A stretch of 17,704 bases of DNA from Aquifex sp. (GTDB lineage: Bacteria; Aquificota; Aquificia; Aquificales; Aquificaceae): the NCBI GenBank assembly GCA_003978875.1, contig QNXQ01000199.1, forward strand, positions 1-17,704, given 5' to 3'. The position numbers and the translations under genes are program-made. Below, piece by piece: positions 1 through 6,522 of the stretch (position 1 is the stretch's first letter; each line of letters starts with the position of its first letter). The notes under the pieces were generated by a model. That model saw only the letters and a list, made by a program, of their open reading frames with translations. It was not told the DNA's origin and ran no database searches.

Positions 1-75
1 ACGAATACACTCCCCGTTTATGAAAAGAAATTCAATAAACTCGAAATAGTTTCTATAGCTCCTCTAATTGGAGAA
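1..75 (+). other. Inverted fragment encoding the PRPP synthetase C-terminus
   Basis: Read on the plus strand in frame 1, these bases give TNTLPVYEKKF followed by NKLEIVSIAPLIGE. That is the expected C-terminal region of a ribose-phosphate pyrophosphokinase; the family has a TNT/TDT-I-P-L segment, an EEK stretch, then a conserved SVAPLLAEAI-like helix. The body of prs lies on the opposite strand, from base 860 down to about 66. The two halves meet at bases 66-74 (aattggaga), which serves both readings: IGE on plus and SPI on minus. Beyond base 75 the plus-strand reading is simply antisense to prs. The piece is therefore a displaced, inverted part of prs, not a gene of its own. The translation is seen directly. 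Whether the cause is biological inversion or an assembly chimera cannot be told, because the window begins here. Confidence 0.85.
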
Positions 76-860
76 CTGGTAAGCCTATCTATTGCGGGAC
101 CTGAGAATATACCGTGGGTAGCACAAGCTATTACTCTTCTTACTCCCTTATTCATCAGGAGATTTGCCGCAGCTGTAAGTGTTCCTGCTGTATCTATAAT
201 ATCATCAACGATTATCGCGTCCTTACCCTCTAGATCTCCTACCACATCCATTACTTCAGCTTTATTAGGTTCAGGTCTTCTTTTAAGTATTACACCAATT
301 CCACAACCGAGTTTATTAGCAAGGTCTCTTGCTCTTTTAACACCACCGGCATCAGGAGAAACTACAATCGGATTTTCGAGAACCAAATTTTTCCTTATAT
401 AGTCGTATAAAACGGGAATCGCTGTTAGATGTTCCACCGGTATATCAAAGAATCCTTGAATCTGGGGAGAGTGAAGATCTACAACTATTACTCTATCAGC
501 TCCAACTTTCTGCAAGAGATCCGCTATTACTTTTGCACTTATGGGGGTTCTGGGTTTATCTTGTCTATCTTGTCTACCATAAGCGTAATAAGGGATTACC
601 GCAGTAATTTCCTTGGGAGATGAACGTCTTATGGCATCAATGGTGAGAAGAAGTTCCATTATGTTGTGATTAACCGGATTTGACAAAGAAGCTATTACGT
701 ATACGTGATAACCTCTTACACTTTCGTTGATTTGAACCCTTACTTCTCCGTCGGAAAAAGTGGTAATTAGAGTATCAGCTAATCTTAGTTCCAGATAATC
801 TGCAATTTCTTCCGATAGAGCTCTATTCGAAGAACAAGCTATTAACTTAATCCCATTCAT
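18..860 (-). CDS. prs: Ribose-phosphate pyrophosphokinase (PRPP synthetase), 3' end disrupted
   Basis: The family makes PRPP from ribose 5-phosphate and ATP in the cytoplasm, feeding nucleotide, histidine and tryptophan synthesis. Visible signatures are FSDGEV near the N-terminus, YYAYGRQDRQ, the metal/ribose motif VVDLHSPQIQGFFD, SPDAGGVKRA, and the PRPP-binding loop VDDIIDTAGT. I start at the ATG at 860 (MNGIKLIACSSN); an in-frame TTG at 866 is less likely. No Shine-Dalgarno is seen. The gene begins only 12 bases after the tRNA-Gln CCA end and is probably co-transcribed with it. Family members are about 310-320 residues. Here about 265 residues match, up to SSPI, then 15 unrelated residues and a stop follow. 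The true C-terminus is encoded on the other strand at 1-75. As written, the product lacks the last conserved strand and helix and is probably non-functional. Confidence 0.9.
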   Translation of the reverse strand: MNGIKLIACSSNRALSEEIADYLELRLADTLITTFSDGEVRVQINESVRGYHVYVIASLSNPVNHNIMELLLTIDAIRRSSPKEITAVIPYYAYGRQDRQDKPRTPISAKVIADLLQKVGADRVIVVDLHSPQIQGFFDIPVEHLTAIPVLYDYIRKNLVLENPIVVSPDAGGVKRARDLANKLGCGIGVILKRRPEPNKAEVMDVVGDLEGKDAIIVDDIIDTAGTLTAAANLLMNKGVRRVIACATHGIFSGPAIDRLTSSPIRGAIETISSLLNFFS

Positions 861-872
861 TGGCAATTTAAA

Positions 873-948
873 TGGCTGGGGCGCCAGGACTCGAACCTGG
901 AACCCCCGGATCCAAAGTCCGGTGCTCTGCCAGTTGAGCTACGCCCCA
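873..948 (-). tRNA. tRNA-Gln (anticodon TTG)
   Basis: On the minus strand this folds as a complete 76-base cloverleaf. The acceptor stem is TGGGGCG/CGCCCCA, the D stem GCTC/GAGC, the anticodon stem CCGGA/TCCGG with loop CTTTGGA, the variable loop GGGTT, and the T stem CCAGG/CCTGG with loop TTCGAGT. Anticodon TTG reads CAA/CAG glutamine codons. The U1-A72 end pair and discriminator G73 are typical of tRNA-Gln. The CCA end is encoded in the DNA (873-875 complement). A sigma-70-like promoter lies just upstream, and prs starts 12 bases beyond the 3' end. Confidence 0.97.
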
Positions 949-966
949 GGCCTTTCCGAATATATT

Positions 967-994
967 ATTCTACACCAAATACTTTATCTTTCAA
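967..994 (-). promoter_or_regulatory. Sigma-70-like promoter for tRNA-Gln and prs
   Basis: On the minus strand, TTGAAA (994-989) and TAGAAT (972-967) are separated by 16 bases. Initiation about 7 bases downstream would fall some 10-14 bases before the tRNA 5' end at 948. It sits in the divergent gap between the tRNA and the plus-strand gene at 1071. This is inferred from box matches only. Confidence 0.6.
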
Positions 995-1029
995 CTTCTT
1001 TAAAGTAGAAATAGCAATTCGTCGGCTTT

Positions 1030-1058
1030 TTGGATTTTATGGAACAAAAGAATATTAT
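1030..1058 (+). promoter_or_regulatory. Sigma-70-like promoter for the hslU gene group
   Basis: TTGGAT (1030-1035) and TATTAT (1053-1058) are separated by exactly 17 bases. Transcription would begin near 1065, leaving only about six bases before the ATG at 1071, and there is no Shine-Dalgarno. It would serve the unrecognised gene, hslU and the genes behind it. Confidence 0.5.
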
Positions 1059-1070
1059 TAATATGTTAAT

Positions 1071-1538
1071 ATGGAGTTTTTCTTTTTTATCGACGTCTAC
1101 GCAGATAGGGAGCTTATTGACTATTACATTATAACCTTTAAGCTTGACGACCTTTCCTCCGTAGAAATTACCGGTCAACAAGGTAAGTACTACATAAGAG
1201 GAGTCAAAGATTGGGAAAAATTCAAGGAGGATGTTTACGATATAACACTCTACGAAATGGGAGATGAAATAGACCGTTTCAAGGATATTGAAACGGCTCT
1301 CAGGGAAGCTTATAAAATTGCTATCGGAGAAGGTGCAAGAAGAGGAGCTAAAAAAATTGTTCCCGCTATAGGTTTTGGAAATCCTCCTCCTAGCGTTGTG
1401 GAAAGAGTTTATCCCGAAAAACTGGAGTTTGAAAAGTTTCCTGAAGACTTAGATTCTTTCCTTGACAAGATTGTTAAAGAAACTTTTATGGAAACAACAG
1501 GAGAGAGGTCGAAAGATGACGATGAAATCCATTTCTGA
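1071..1538 (+). CDS. Hypothetical protein of 155 residues, overlapping hslU
   Basis: I do not recognise this protein. It starts with a probable beta-rich part (FFFFIDVYADRELIDYYII, then SSVEITGQQGKYYIRG), continues with charged helical sequence (WEKFKEDVYDITLYEMGDE, ALREAYKIAIGEGARRGAKK), then a proline-rich turn GFGNPPPS, and ends in a very acidic tail (SKDDDEIHF). There is no signal peptide or membrane segment, so it is probably cytoplasmic. Codon use matches its neighbours. The ATG at 1071 has no Shine-Dalgarno but lies about six bases after the predicted transcription start. The 3' end overlaps the hslU start by 23 bases, which suggests co-translation. It is not HslV: the threonine-protease N-terminus and the glycine-rich HslV motifs are absent. 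Its function is unknown. Confidence 0.75.
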   Translation: MEFFFFIDVYADRELIDYYIITFKLDDLSSVEITGQQGKYYIRGVKDWEKFKEDVYDITLYEMGDEIDRFKDIETALREAYKIAIGEGARRGAKKIVPAIGFGNPPPSVVERVYPEKLEFEKFPEDLDSFLDKIVKETFMETTGERSKDDDEIHF

Positions 1539-2868
1539 ACTCCTTGAAGAACTTACACCAAAAAAGGTCGTAGAGGAATTAAACAAATACGTAATAGGGC
1601 AAGAAGAGGCAAAAAGGGCTGTTGCAATCGCTCTTAGAAATCGTTGGAGAAGACAAAAACTTCCCGAACATCTTAGAAATGAAGTTATTCCCAAAAATAT
1701 ATTGATGATAGGTCCCACCGGTGTGGGAAAAACTGAAATAGCCAGAAGAATTGCAAATCTAATAAAGGCTCCATTTATAAAGGTTGAAGCGACAAAGTAC
1801 ACGGAAATAGGTTACGTGGGAAGGGATGTAGAAAGTATGGTACGAGAACTCGTAGAAGTATCCTTCCAAATGGTCAAGCAGGAAAAGATGAAAGAAGTGA
1901 AGGAAAGAGCAAGGAGACTTGCGGAAGAAAGAATTCTGGATTACTTGGTGCCTCACCAATTTACCAGCTTCGGAATAAGGGAAAGCCAGAACATAGGAAA
2001 AAGGGAAGAACTACGGGAAAAACTCAGAAAGGGAGAACTTGACGACAGGATTATAGAAATAGAGGTAAAGGAAAAAGTCGTTCCCATGGTGGGAATAGCA
2101 GGCCCTCCGGGTCTTGAGGAACTTGAGAATCAAATAAAGGAAATGCTATCCGGTTTAATTCCTTCAAGGAAAAGAAGAAAAGTGAAGGTAAAGGAAGCTT
2201 TGCAAATCCTTGAACAAGAAGAGGCAGAAAAGTTAATAGATATGGAAGAAGTGGCAAGGGAGGCTATATACAGAGCTGAGAATTTCGGAATAATCTTTAT
2301 AGACGAGATAGACAAAATAGCTGTTAAAACTCCTGGTCATGGTCCCGGGGTTTCGCGGGAAGGTGTTCAAAGGGATTTACTTCCTATACTTGAAGGAACT
2401 ACGGTAAATACTAAATACGGGCCTGTGAAGACTGACCATATACTCTTCATAGGTGCCGGAGCTTTCCATATGGCAAAACCTTCGGATTTAATCCCAGAAC
2501 TTCAAGGAAGATTTCCAATCAGGGTGGAATTAAAACCTTTAACAAAGGATGACTTCAAGAGAATCCTCGTGGAACCTGAAAATGCCTTAACTAAGCAATA
2601 TATAGAACTTCTTAAAACCGAGAATGTCCATCTCGAATTTACCGAAGATGCTATAGAAGAAATAGCAAAGATAGCAGAAGAAATTAATACCAGGACTGAA
2701 AATATAGGAGCGAGGAGATTACACACCGTTATGGAAAAACTTCTGGAGGATATATCCTTCAATGCTCCTGAGATGTCAGGACAAACTATAATAATAGACG
2801 CTAAATTCGTGAGAGCCAAACTGGGTGAACTTGCAAAGGATGAAGAACTAAGTAGATATATCTTGTGA
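1516..2868 (+). CDS. hslU: ATP-dependent protease ATPase subunit HslU (ClpY)
   Basis: This is the AAA+ unfoldase ring that feeds unfolded substrates to the HslV peptidase in the cytoplasm. Seen in the sequence are an N-terminal TPKKVVEELNKYVIGQEEAK, Walker A GPTGVGKTE, the pore motif GYVGRDV, a helical I domain of charged sequence in the middle, Walker B IIFIDEIDK, a sensor/arginine-finger region ELQGRFPIRVEL, GARRLHTVMEKLLEDI, and the C-terminus DEELSRYIL. The last residues of HslU dock into HslV, so the end looks intact. From the ATG at 1516 the protein has 450 residues, a normal length. AGAGGT about seven bases upstream supports this start over earlier in-frame ATGs. The gene overlaps the preceding gene by 23 bases. 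HslV itself is not in this window and must be elsewhere if the protease works. Confidence 0.96.
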   Translation: MTMKSISELLEELTPKKVVEELNKYVIGQEEAKRAVAIALRNRWRRQKLPEHLRNEVIPKNILMIGPTGVGKTEIARRIANLIKAPFIKVEATKYTEIGYVGRDVESMVRELVEVSFQMVKQEKMKEVKERARRLAEERILDYLVPHQFTSFGIRESQNIGKREELREKLRKGELDDRIIEIEVKEKVVPMVGIAGPPGLEELENQIKEMLSGLIPSRKRRKVKVKEALQILEQEEAEKLIDMEEVAREAIYRAENFGIIFIDEIDKIAVKTPGHGPGVSREGVQRDLLPILEGTTVNTKYGPVKTDHILFIGAGAFHMAKPSDLIPELQGRFPIRVELKPLTKDDFKRILVEPENALTKQYIELLKTENVHLEFTEDAIEEIAKIAEEINTRTENIGARRLHTVMEKLLEDISFNAPEMSGQTIIIDAKFVRAKLGELAKDEELSRYIL

Positions 2869-2872
2869 GGTG
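2867..2872 (+). promoter_or_regulatory. Ribosome binding site fixing the aldehyde dehydrogenase start
   Basis: GAGGTG overlaps the hslU stop codon and lies six bases before the ATG at 2879. The in-frame GTG at 2870 falls inside this site, so it is unlikely to be the start. Confidence 0.6.
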
Positions 2873-2878
2873 GGGAAT

Positions 2879-4309
2879 ATGATAGAGAAGAAAATGCTTA
2901 TAGGCGGTGAGTGGGTGGACAAGGATGAAAAAATAGAGGTTATATACCCTTATACGAGAAAGGTTATCGGAACAGTACCTAAAGGTAGTGAGGAGGACGT
3001 TTACAAAGCTATAGAAAGGGGAAAAGAAGGTTTTAAGGAAATCTCTTCCCTTACAGCTTATGAAAGGTATGAAATATTAATGAGAGCTGCACAGCTTTTG
3101 AAAGAGAAAGCCGAGGAATTTGCCAAAACGCTCGTCTTGGAAGTAGGAAAAACTATAAGAGAAGCGAGAACAGAAGTTCAAAGAGCTATACAAACCTTAA
3201 TTTTTTCAGCTGAAGAAGCTAAGAGAGTAAACGGTGAAACCTTTCCCATAGATGCACATCCAAACGGCAGAGGAAAAGTAGGGTTTTACATAAGAGTTCC
3301 GGTAGGTATAGTATCTGCAATAACTCCCTTTAACTTTCCCTTAAACCTCTCCATGCACAAAGTAGGCCCTGCTCTTGCAGCCGGAAATGCGGTAATCTTG
3401 AAACCCTCCGAGAGGACACCTCTTACACCTTTGATGCTCGGAGAAATACTTCTTGAAGCCGGACTTCCTCCGAAAGCATTATCCGTAATCCCGGGATACG
3501 GTGATGTTGGAAAAGCTATGACAACACATCCAGATGTAAGAGTTGTTTCCTTTACAGGAAGCAGGAAAGTCGGAGACATAATCGCAAGACAGGTAGGAAT
3601 AAAGAAGTTAGTCCTTGAGCTAGGTTCAAACTCCGCTATTATCCTGCACAAAGATGGTGATATAGATAGAGCTGTCGAGAAGACCGTTCAAGGAGGGTAC
3701 GCTATAGCAGGTCAAGTATGCATTTCCGTTCAAAGGGTCTTCGTTCACGAAGATGTATACGAAGAGTTTTTACATAGGCTAAAAGAAAGGGTAAGCAGGT
3801 TAAAAGTGGGAGACCCTATGCAAGAAGATACGGATCTGGGACCTATGATAGCTCCTTCGGAACTACAGAGAATACAAGAGTGGATTGATGAAGCGGTTCA
3901 AAAGGGAGCTAAGGTAGAAACCGGAGGCTTAAAGTGTGCCGAAGATGAAACTGTATTTTCTCCCACAATAGTTTCTTTAGTTCCCGAAGATACCAAGCTC
4001 TTTAAGGAAGAAGCCTTTGCTCCCGTTGTAGCTGTAAATCCCTATAAAGAAATAGATGAAGCTATCAAGTGGGTAAATTCCTCGGACTACGGACTCCAAG
4101 TAGGTGTTTTCACAAAGGATATACAAACCGCTTGGAAGTGTATCAGGGAAATAGAAGCCGGAGGAGTATTGATAAACGAAGGACCCACTTTCAGAGCTGA
4201 CCATATGCCTTACGGAGGTATGAAGTATTCCGGAATAGGAAGAGAAGGACCTAAATTCGCTATAGAAGACTATACGGAGATAAAAACTGTCATCTTTGAC
4301 CTTTCATAA
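2879..4309 (+). CDS. NAD(P)-dependent aldehyde dehydrogenase (GapN/lactaldehyde dehydrogenase-like)
   Basis: A 476-residue soluble aldehyde dehydrogenase of the usual family length. Visible motifs are ITPFNFPLN with the catalytic Asn (about residue 152), the cofactor-binding lysine in ILKPSERTP, SFTGSRKVG in the nucleotide-binding fold, LELGSN with the general-base Glu (about 247), and GQVCISVQR with the nucleophilic Cys (about 281). The C-terminal FRADHMPYGGMKYSGIGREG is also conserved. The GQVCISV core and C-terminus resemble archaeal lactaldehyde dehydrogenases (CofA type) and non-phosphorylating GapN enzymes, so the substrate may be glyceraldehyde 3-phosphate, lactaldehyde or another small aldehyde. 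The sequence alone does not decide. It follows hslU by 10 bases, and its stop TAA shares one base with the next ATG, so the adenylyltransferase behind it is translationally coupled. Confidence 0.92.
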   Translation: MIEKKMLIGGEWVDKDEKIEVIYPYTRKVIGTVPKGSEEDVYKAIERGKEGFKEISSLTAYERYEILMRAAQLLKEKAEEFAKTLVLEVGKTIREARTEVQRAIQTLIFSAEEAKRVNGETFPIDAHPNGRGKVGFYIRVPVGIVSAITPFNFPLNLSMHKVGPALAAGNAVILKPSERTPLTPLMLGEILLEAGLPPKALSVIPGYGDVGKAMTTHPDVRVVSFTGSRKVGDIIARQVGIKKLVLELGSNSAIILHKDGDIDRAVEKTVQGGYAIAGQVCISVQRVFVHEDVYEEFLHRLKERVSRLKVGDPMQEDTDLGPMIAPSELQRIQEWIDEAVQKGAKVETGGLKCAEDETVFSPTIVSLVPEDTKLFKEEAFAPVVAVNPYKEIDEAIKWVNSSDYGLQVGVFTKDIQTAWKCIREIEAGGVLINEGPTFRADHMPYGGMKYSGIGREGPKFAIEDYTEIKTVIFDLS

Positions 4310-4779
4310 TGCTCGTAAGTCTGGAAAGACTTTTAGAGATTCTTAAGGAAGAAAGAAAAAAGGGAAAGAGAGTTGTTTTTACAAACGGATGTTTTGATGT
4401 AATTCATGCAGGACATGTGGACTACCTAGAAAAAGCCAAAAATTTAGGAGACATCCTTGTTGTCGGTTTAAATTCCGACCATTCTGTAAGGAGAATTAAG
4501 GGAGAAAAGAGACCTATAATTCCTCAAGAGATGCGTGCTAAGGTTCTTTCCTCTCTGAAACCTGTTGATTACGTAGTTATCTTTGAAGAAGATACACCGG
4601 CAAAGCTTATAGAGGCTATAAAGCCCGATGTACTTGTAAAGGGTGGAGACTGGCCTTTAGAGAAAATAGTAGGAAAGGATTTCGTAGAAAGCTACGGAGG
4701 GAAAGTTCTAACCATTCCTTTCGAGTATGACATATCCACTTCTCAAATAATTGAAAAAATTATTAAGCTATATTGCTGA
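4309..4779 (+). CDS. rfaE2: D-glycero-beta-D-manno-heptose 1-phosphate adenylyltransferase, stand-alone
   Basis: A nucleotidyltransferase of the cytidylyltransferase-like fold, 156 residues, matching the C-terminal half of HldE. It activates heptose 1-phosphate with ATP to ADP-heptose for the lipopolysaccharide inner core. Key motifs are TNGCFDVIHAGHVDYL with the HxGH nucleotide-binding signature, GLNSDHSVRRIKGEKRPI, the VLVKGGDW segment, and the C-terminal ISTSQIIEKI (ISTT/S-x-II motif of the subgroup). The kinase half (RfaE1) is absent here, so the two activities are split in this organism. The ATG overlaps the aldehyde dehydrogenase stop (TAATG) and has no Shine-Dalgarno, which suggests translational coupling. 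FMN adenylyl- and glycerol-phosphate cytidylyltransferases share the fold, but the C-terminal ISTS motif favours the heptose enzyme. Confidence 0.9.
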   Translation: MLVSLERLLEILKEERKKGKRVVFTNGCFDVIHAGHVDYLEKAKNLGDILVVGLNSDHSVRRIKGEKRPIIPQEMRAKVLSSLKPVDYVVIFEEDTPAKLIEAIKPDVLVKGGDWPLEKIVGKDFVESYGGKVLTIPFEYDISTSQIIEKIIKLYC

Positions 4780-4783
4780 AGCT

Positions 4784-5425
4784 ATGGCATTTATTTGTCC
4801 GGAAGAAATAGAAGCCTATGTAGAACAGCATTGTTCTCAGCTACATCCTCTTCTTGAGGAACTAATAGAGTTTACCCACAAAAACACAGACCTTCCCCAA
4901 ATGCTTACCGGTCGTGTTGAGGGAAATTTCTTAAAAATGCTAATTCAAATATCTGGGGCAAAAAGAGTTTTAGAGATAGGAACCTTTACGGGTTTCTCAG
5001 CCCTCATTATGGCCATGGGACTTCCCGAAGACGGAAAACTAATTACCATAGAGATTAACCCTCAGTATGCAAGTATAGCAAAATCCTTTATAGAAAAAGC
5101 TCCATGGGGAAAGAAGATTGAAGTTATATTGGGCGATGCAAGAAAAGTTTTGGAACAGTTCGATAAGGAAAGCTTTGACTTTATATTTATAGACGCGGAT
5201 AAATCATCGTATCCCTACTACTATGAAAAATGCATCGAACTTTTGAAAAAAGGAGGATTGATGGCCGTAGACAATGCCCTATGGGGAGGGAAGGTTTTAA
5301 ATCCTGAAGATAACAGAAGCAAAGCTATAGCCCGTATGAACGAAATGATAAAAGGAGACACGAGAGTTGATAAAGTCCTTCTTACCGTGAGGGATGGGAT
5401 ATTTTTGGTGAGAAGAAAAATTTGA
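4784..5425 (+). CDS. SAM-dependent O-methyltransferase, caffeoyl-CoA O-methyltransferase family
   Basis: A 213-residue soluble class I methyltransferase. The SAM-binding motif I is RVLEIGTFTGFSALIMA (from about residue 61), followed by TIEINPQYASIA with the acidic ribose-binding residue, LGDARKVL, FIFIDADKSSYPYYYE with metal-binding aspartates, and GGLMAVDNALWGGKV, whose Asp-Asn pair completes the divalent-metal site of this family. The bacterial substrate is not predictable from the sequence. Homologues methylate catechol-like or other vicinal hydroxyl groups. I chose ATG 4784, four bases after the preceding stop. An in-frame TTG at 4751 would overlap the upstream gene more deeply and adds an unconserved stretch. 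The gene ends the compact group that begins at 1071. Confidence 0.9.
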   Translation: MAFICPEEIEAYVEQHCSQLHPLLEELIEFTHKNTDLPQMLTGRVEGNFLKMLIQISGAKRVLEIGTFTGFSALIMAMGLPEDGKLITIEINPQYASIAKSFIEKAPWGKKIEVILGDARKVLEQFDKESFDFIFIDADKSSYPYYYEKCIELLKKGGLMAVDNALWGGKVLNPEDNRSKAIARMNEMIKGDTRVDKVLLTVRDGIFLVRRKI

Positions 5426-5433
5426 GATAAGAT
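5405..5433 (+). promoter_or_regulatory. Possible promoter for the nrdB-ktrBA group
   Basis: TTGGTG (5405-5410) and TAAGAT (5428-5433) have a 17-base spacer and lie over the end of the methyltransferase gene. The 44-base gap to nrdB is the largest in this part of the plus strand, so a promoter is plausible. The box matches are modest. Confidence 0.3.
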
Positions 5434-5469
5434 TATGTTGTATATTCTCCTCTTCTTCGGAGGTAAGAA

Positions 5470-6522
5470 ATGATAGAAAAAGAAGATAAAACTTTGATAA
5501 GGAAATTGATTTTTAACCCTGAGGGTGACAGAGAAGCCAGCAAAAGAAGGATTATTAAGGGAAATCCCACGAACATTCTGGAGCTAAATGAGATAAAGTA
5601 CAACTGGGCTTTTGACCTGTATAAAACGATGGGTTTTACCAACTTCTGGATACCTGAAGAAATCCAAATGCTTGAAGATAAAAAACAGTACGAAACTACC
5701 TTAACGGAACACGAAAAGAGGGCCTACGAACTTGTACTGTCTTTTCTCATAGCCCTTGATTCCTTCCAGGTAGATATGCTCAAGGATTTCGGAAGGATGA
5801 TTACCTCTCCCGAAATAGAGATGGCCATTACAGCTCAAGAGTTTCAAGAGTCGATACACGCTTATTCGTACCAATTTATTCTCGAAAGCGTAGTAGACCC
5901 TATTAAAGCTGATGAGGTCTACAACTACTGGAGAGAAGATGAAAGACTTCTTGAAAGGAACAAAGTAATAGCGGAAATATACAACGAGTTTATAAGAAAA
6001 CCTAACGAGGAGAACTTTATAAAAGCGGTAATAGGGAATTACGTTCTTGAAAGCCTATACTTCTATTCGGGATTTGCATTCTTTTACACCCTCGGAAGAC
6101 AGGGCAAAATGAGAAATACGGTTCAGCAAATCAAGTACATAAACAGGGATGAACTTTGCCACGTATCTCTGTTCAGAAATATAATCCTTACCCTTCAAAA
6201 GGAAAATCCAGAATTGTTTACTCCAGAGATAAAGAAATGGATTGTGGAGTACTTCAAGTATGCGGTGGATGAAGAGATAAAATGGGGCAAATATGTAACC
6301 CAAAATCAAATTCTCGGAATAAACGACATTCTGATAGATAGATATATAAAGTATCTCGGTAATTTAAGGCTTTCCCAAATAGGTTTCGACCCTATTTATC
6401 CGGAAATAACGGAGAACCCTATGAAGTGGATAGACGAATTCAGAAAAATAAACAATACAAAAACGGACTTCTTCCAAGCAAAACCACAAACTTATGCAAA
6501 ATCCAACGAGCTTAAGTGGTAA
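5470..6522 (+). CDS. nrdB: Class I ribonucleoside-diphosphate reductase, beta (R2) subunit
   Basis: The metal-cofactor subunit that supplies the radical for reduction of ribonucleotides to deoxyribonucleotides, acting with the NrdA alpha subunit (not in this window). All expected residues are visible. Di-iron ligands are D97 (in IALDSFQ), E127 and H130 (FQESIHAYSY), E194 (VLESLYFY), and E228 and H231 (RDELCH). Y134 stands four residues after H130, the place of the radical tyrosine. The C-terminal tail KSNELKW fits the segment that docks on the alpha subunit. The length, 350 residues, is normal and there is no intein, whereas I recall an intein in the A. aeolicus gene. A strong GGAGGT sits five bases before the ATG. 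The stop overlaps the ktrB GTG start by seven bases. Confidence 0.95.
   Translation: MIEKEDKTLIRKLIFNPEGDREASKRRIIKGNPTNILELNEIKYNWAFDLYKTMGFTNFWIPEEIQMLEDKKQYETTLTEHEKRAYELVLSFLIALDSFQVDMLKDFGRMITSPEIEMAITAQEFQESIHAYSYQFILESVVDPIKADEVYNYWREDERLLERNKVIAEIYNEFIRKPNEENFIKAVIGNYVLESLYFYSGFAFFYTLGRQGKMRNTVQQIKYINRDELCHVSLFRNIILTLQKENPELFTPEIKKWIVEYFKYAVDEEIKWGKYVTQNQILGINDILIDRYIKYLGNLRLSQIGFDPIYPEITENPMKWIDEFRKINNTKTDFFQAKPQTYAKSNELKW

Noticed and set aside
76..130. Continuation of the plus-strand PRPP C-terminal reading past base 75
   Set aside because: From here the frame (VSLSIAGPEN) is only the complement of the minus-strand prs codons for GPAIDRLT, so it is antisense and not coding.
1071..1538. 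hslV, expected from its position before hslU
   Set aside because: The translated protein has no N-terminal catalytic threonine stretch and none of the HslV glycine motifs. The match is positional only.
1449..1802. Minus-strand open frame opposite the hslU start and Walker A region
   Set aside because: Shadow of hslU codon bias; no ribosome binding site and no protein-like conservation.
5447..5464. CTCC/GGAG hairpin that could hide the nrdB ribosome binding site
   Set aside because: Only four to five pairs with a 7-8 base loop, too weak for a thermophile, and within a pyrimidine tract where chance matches are common.
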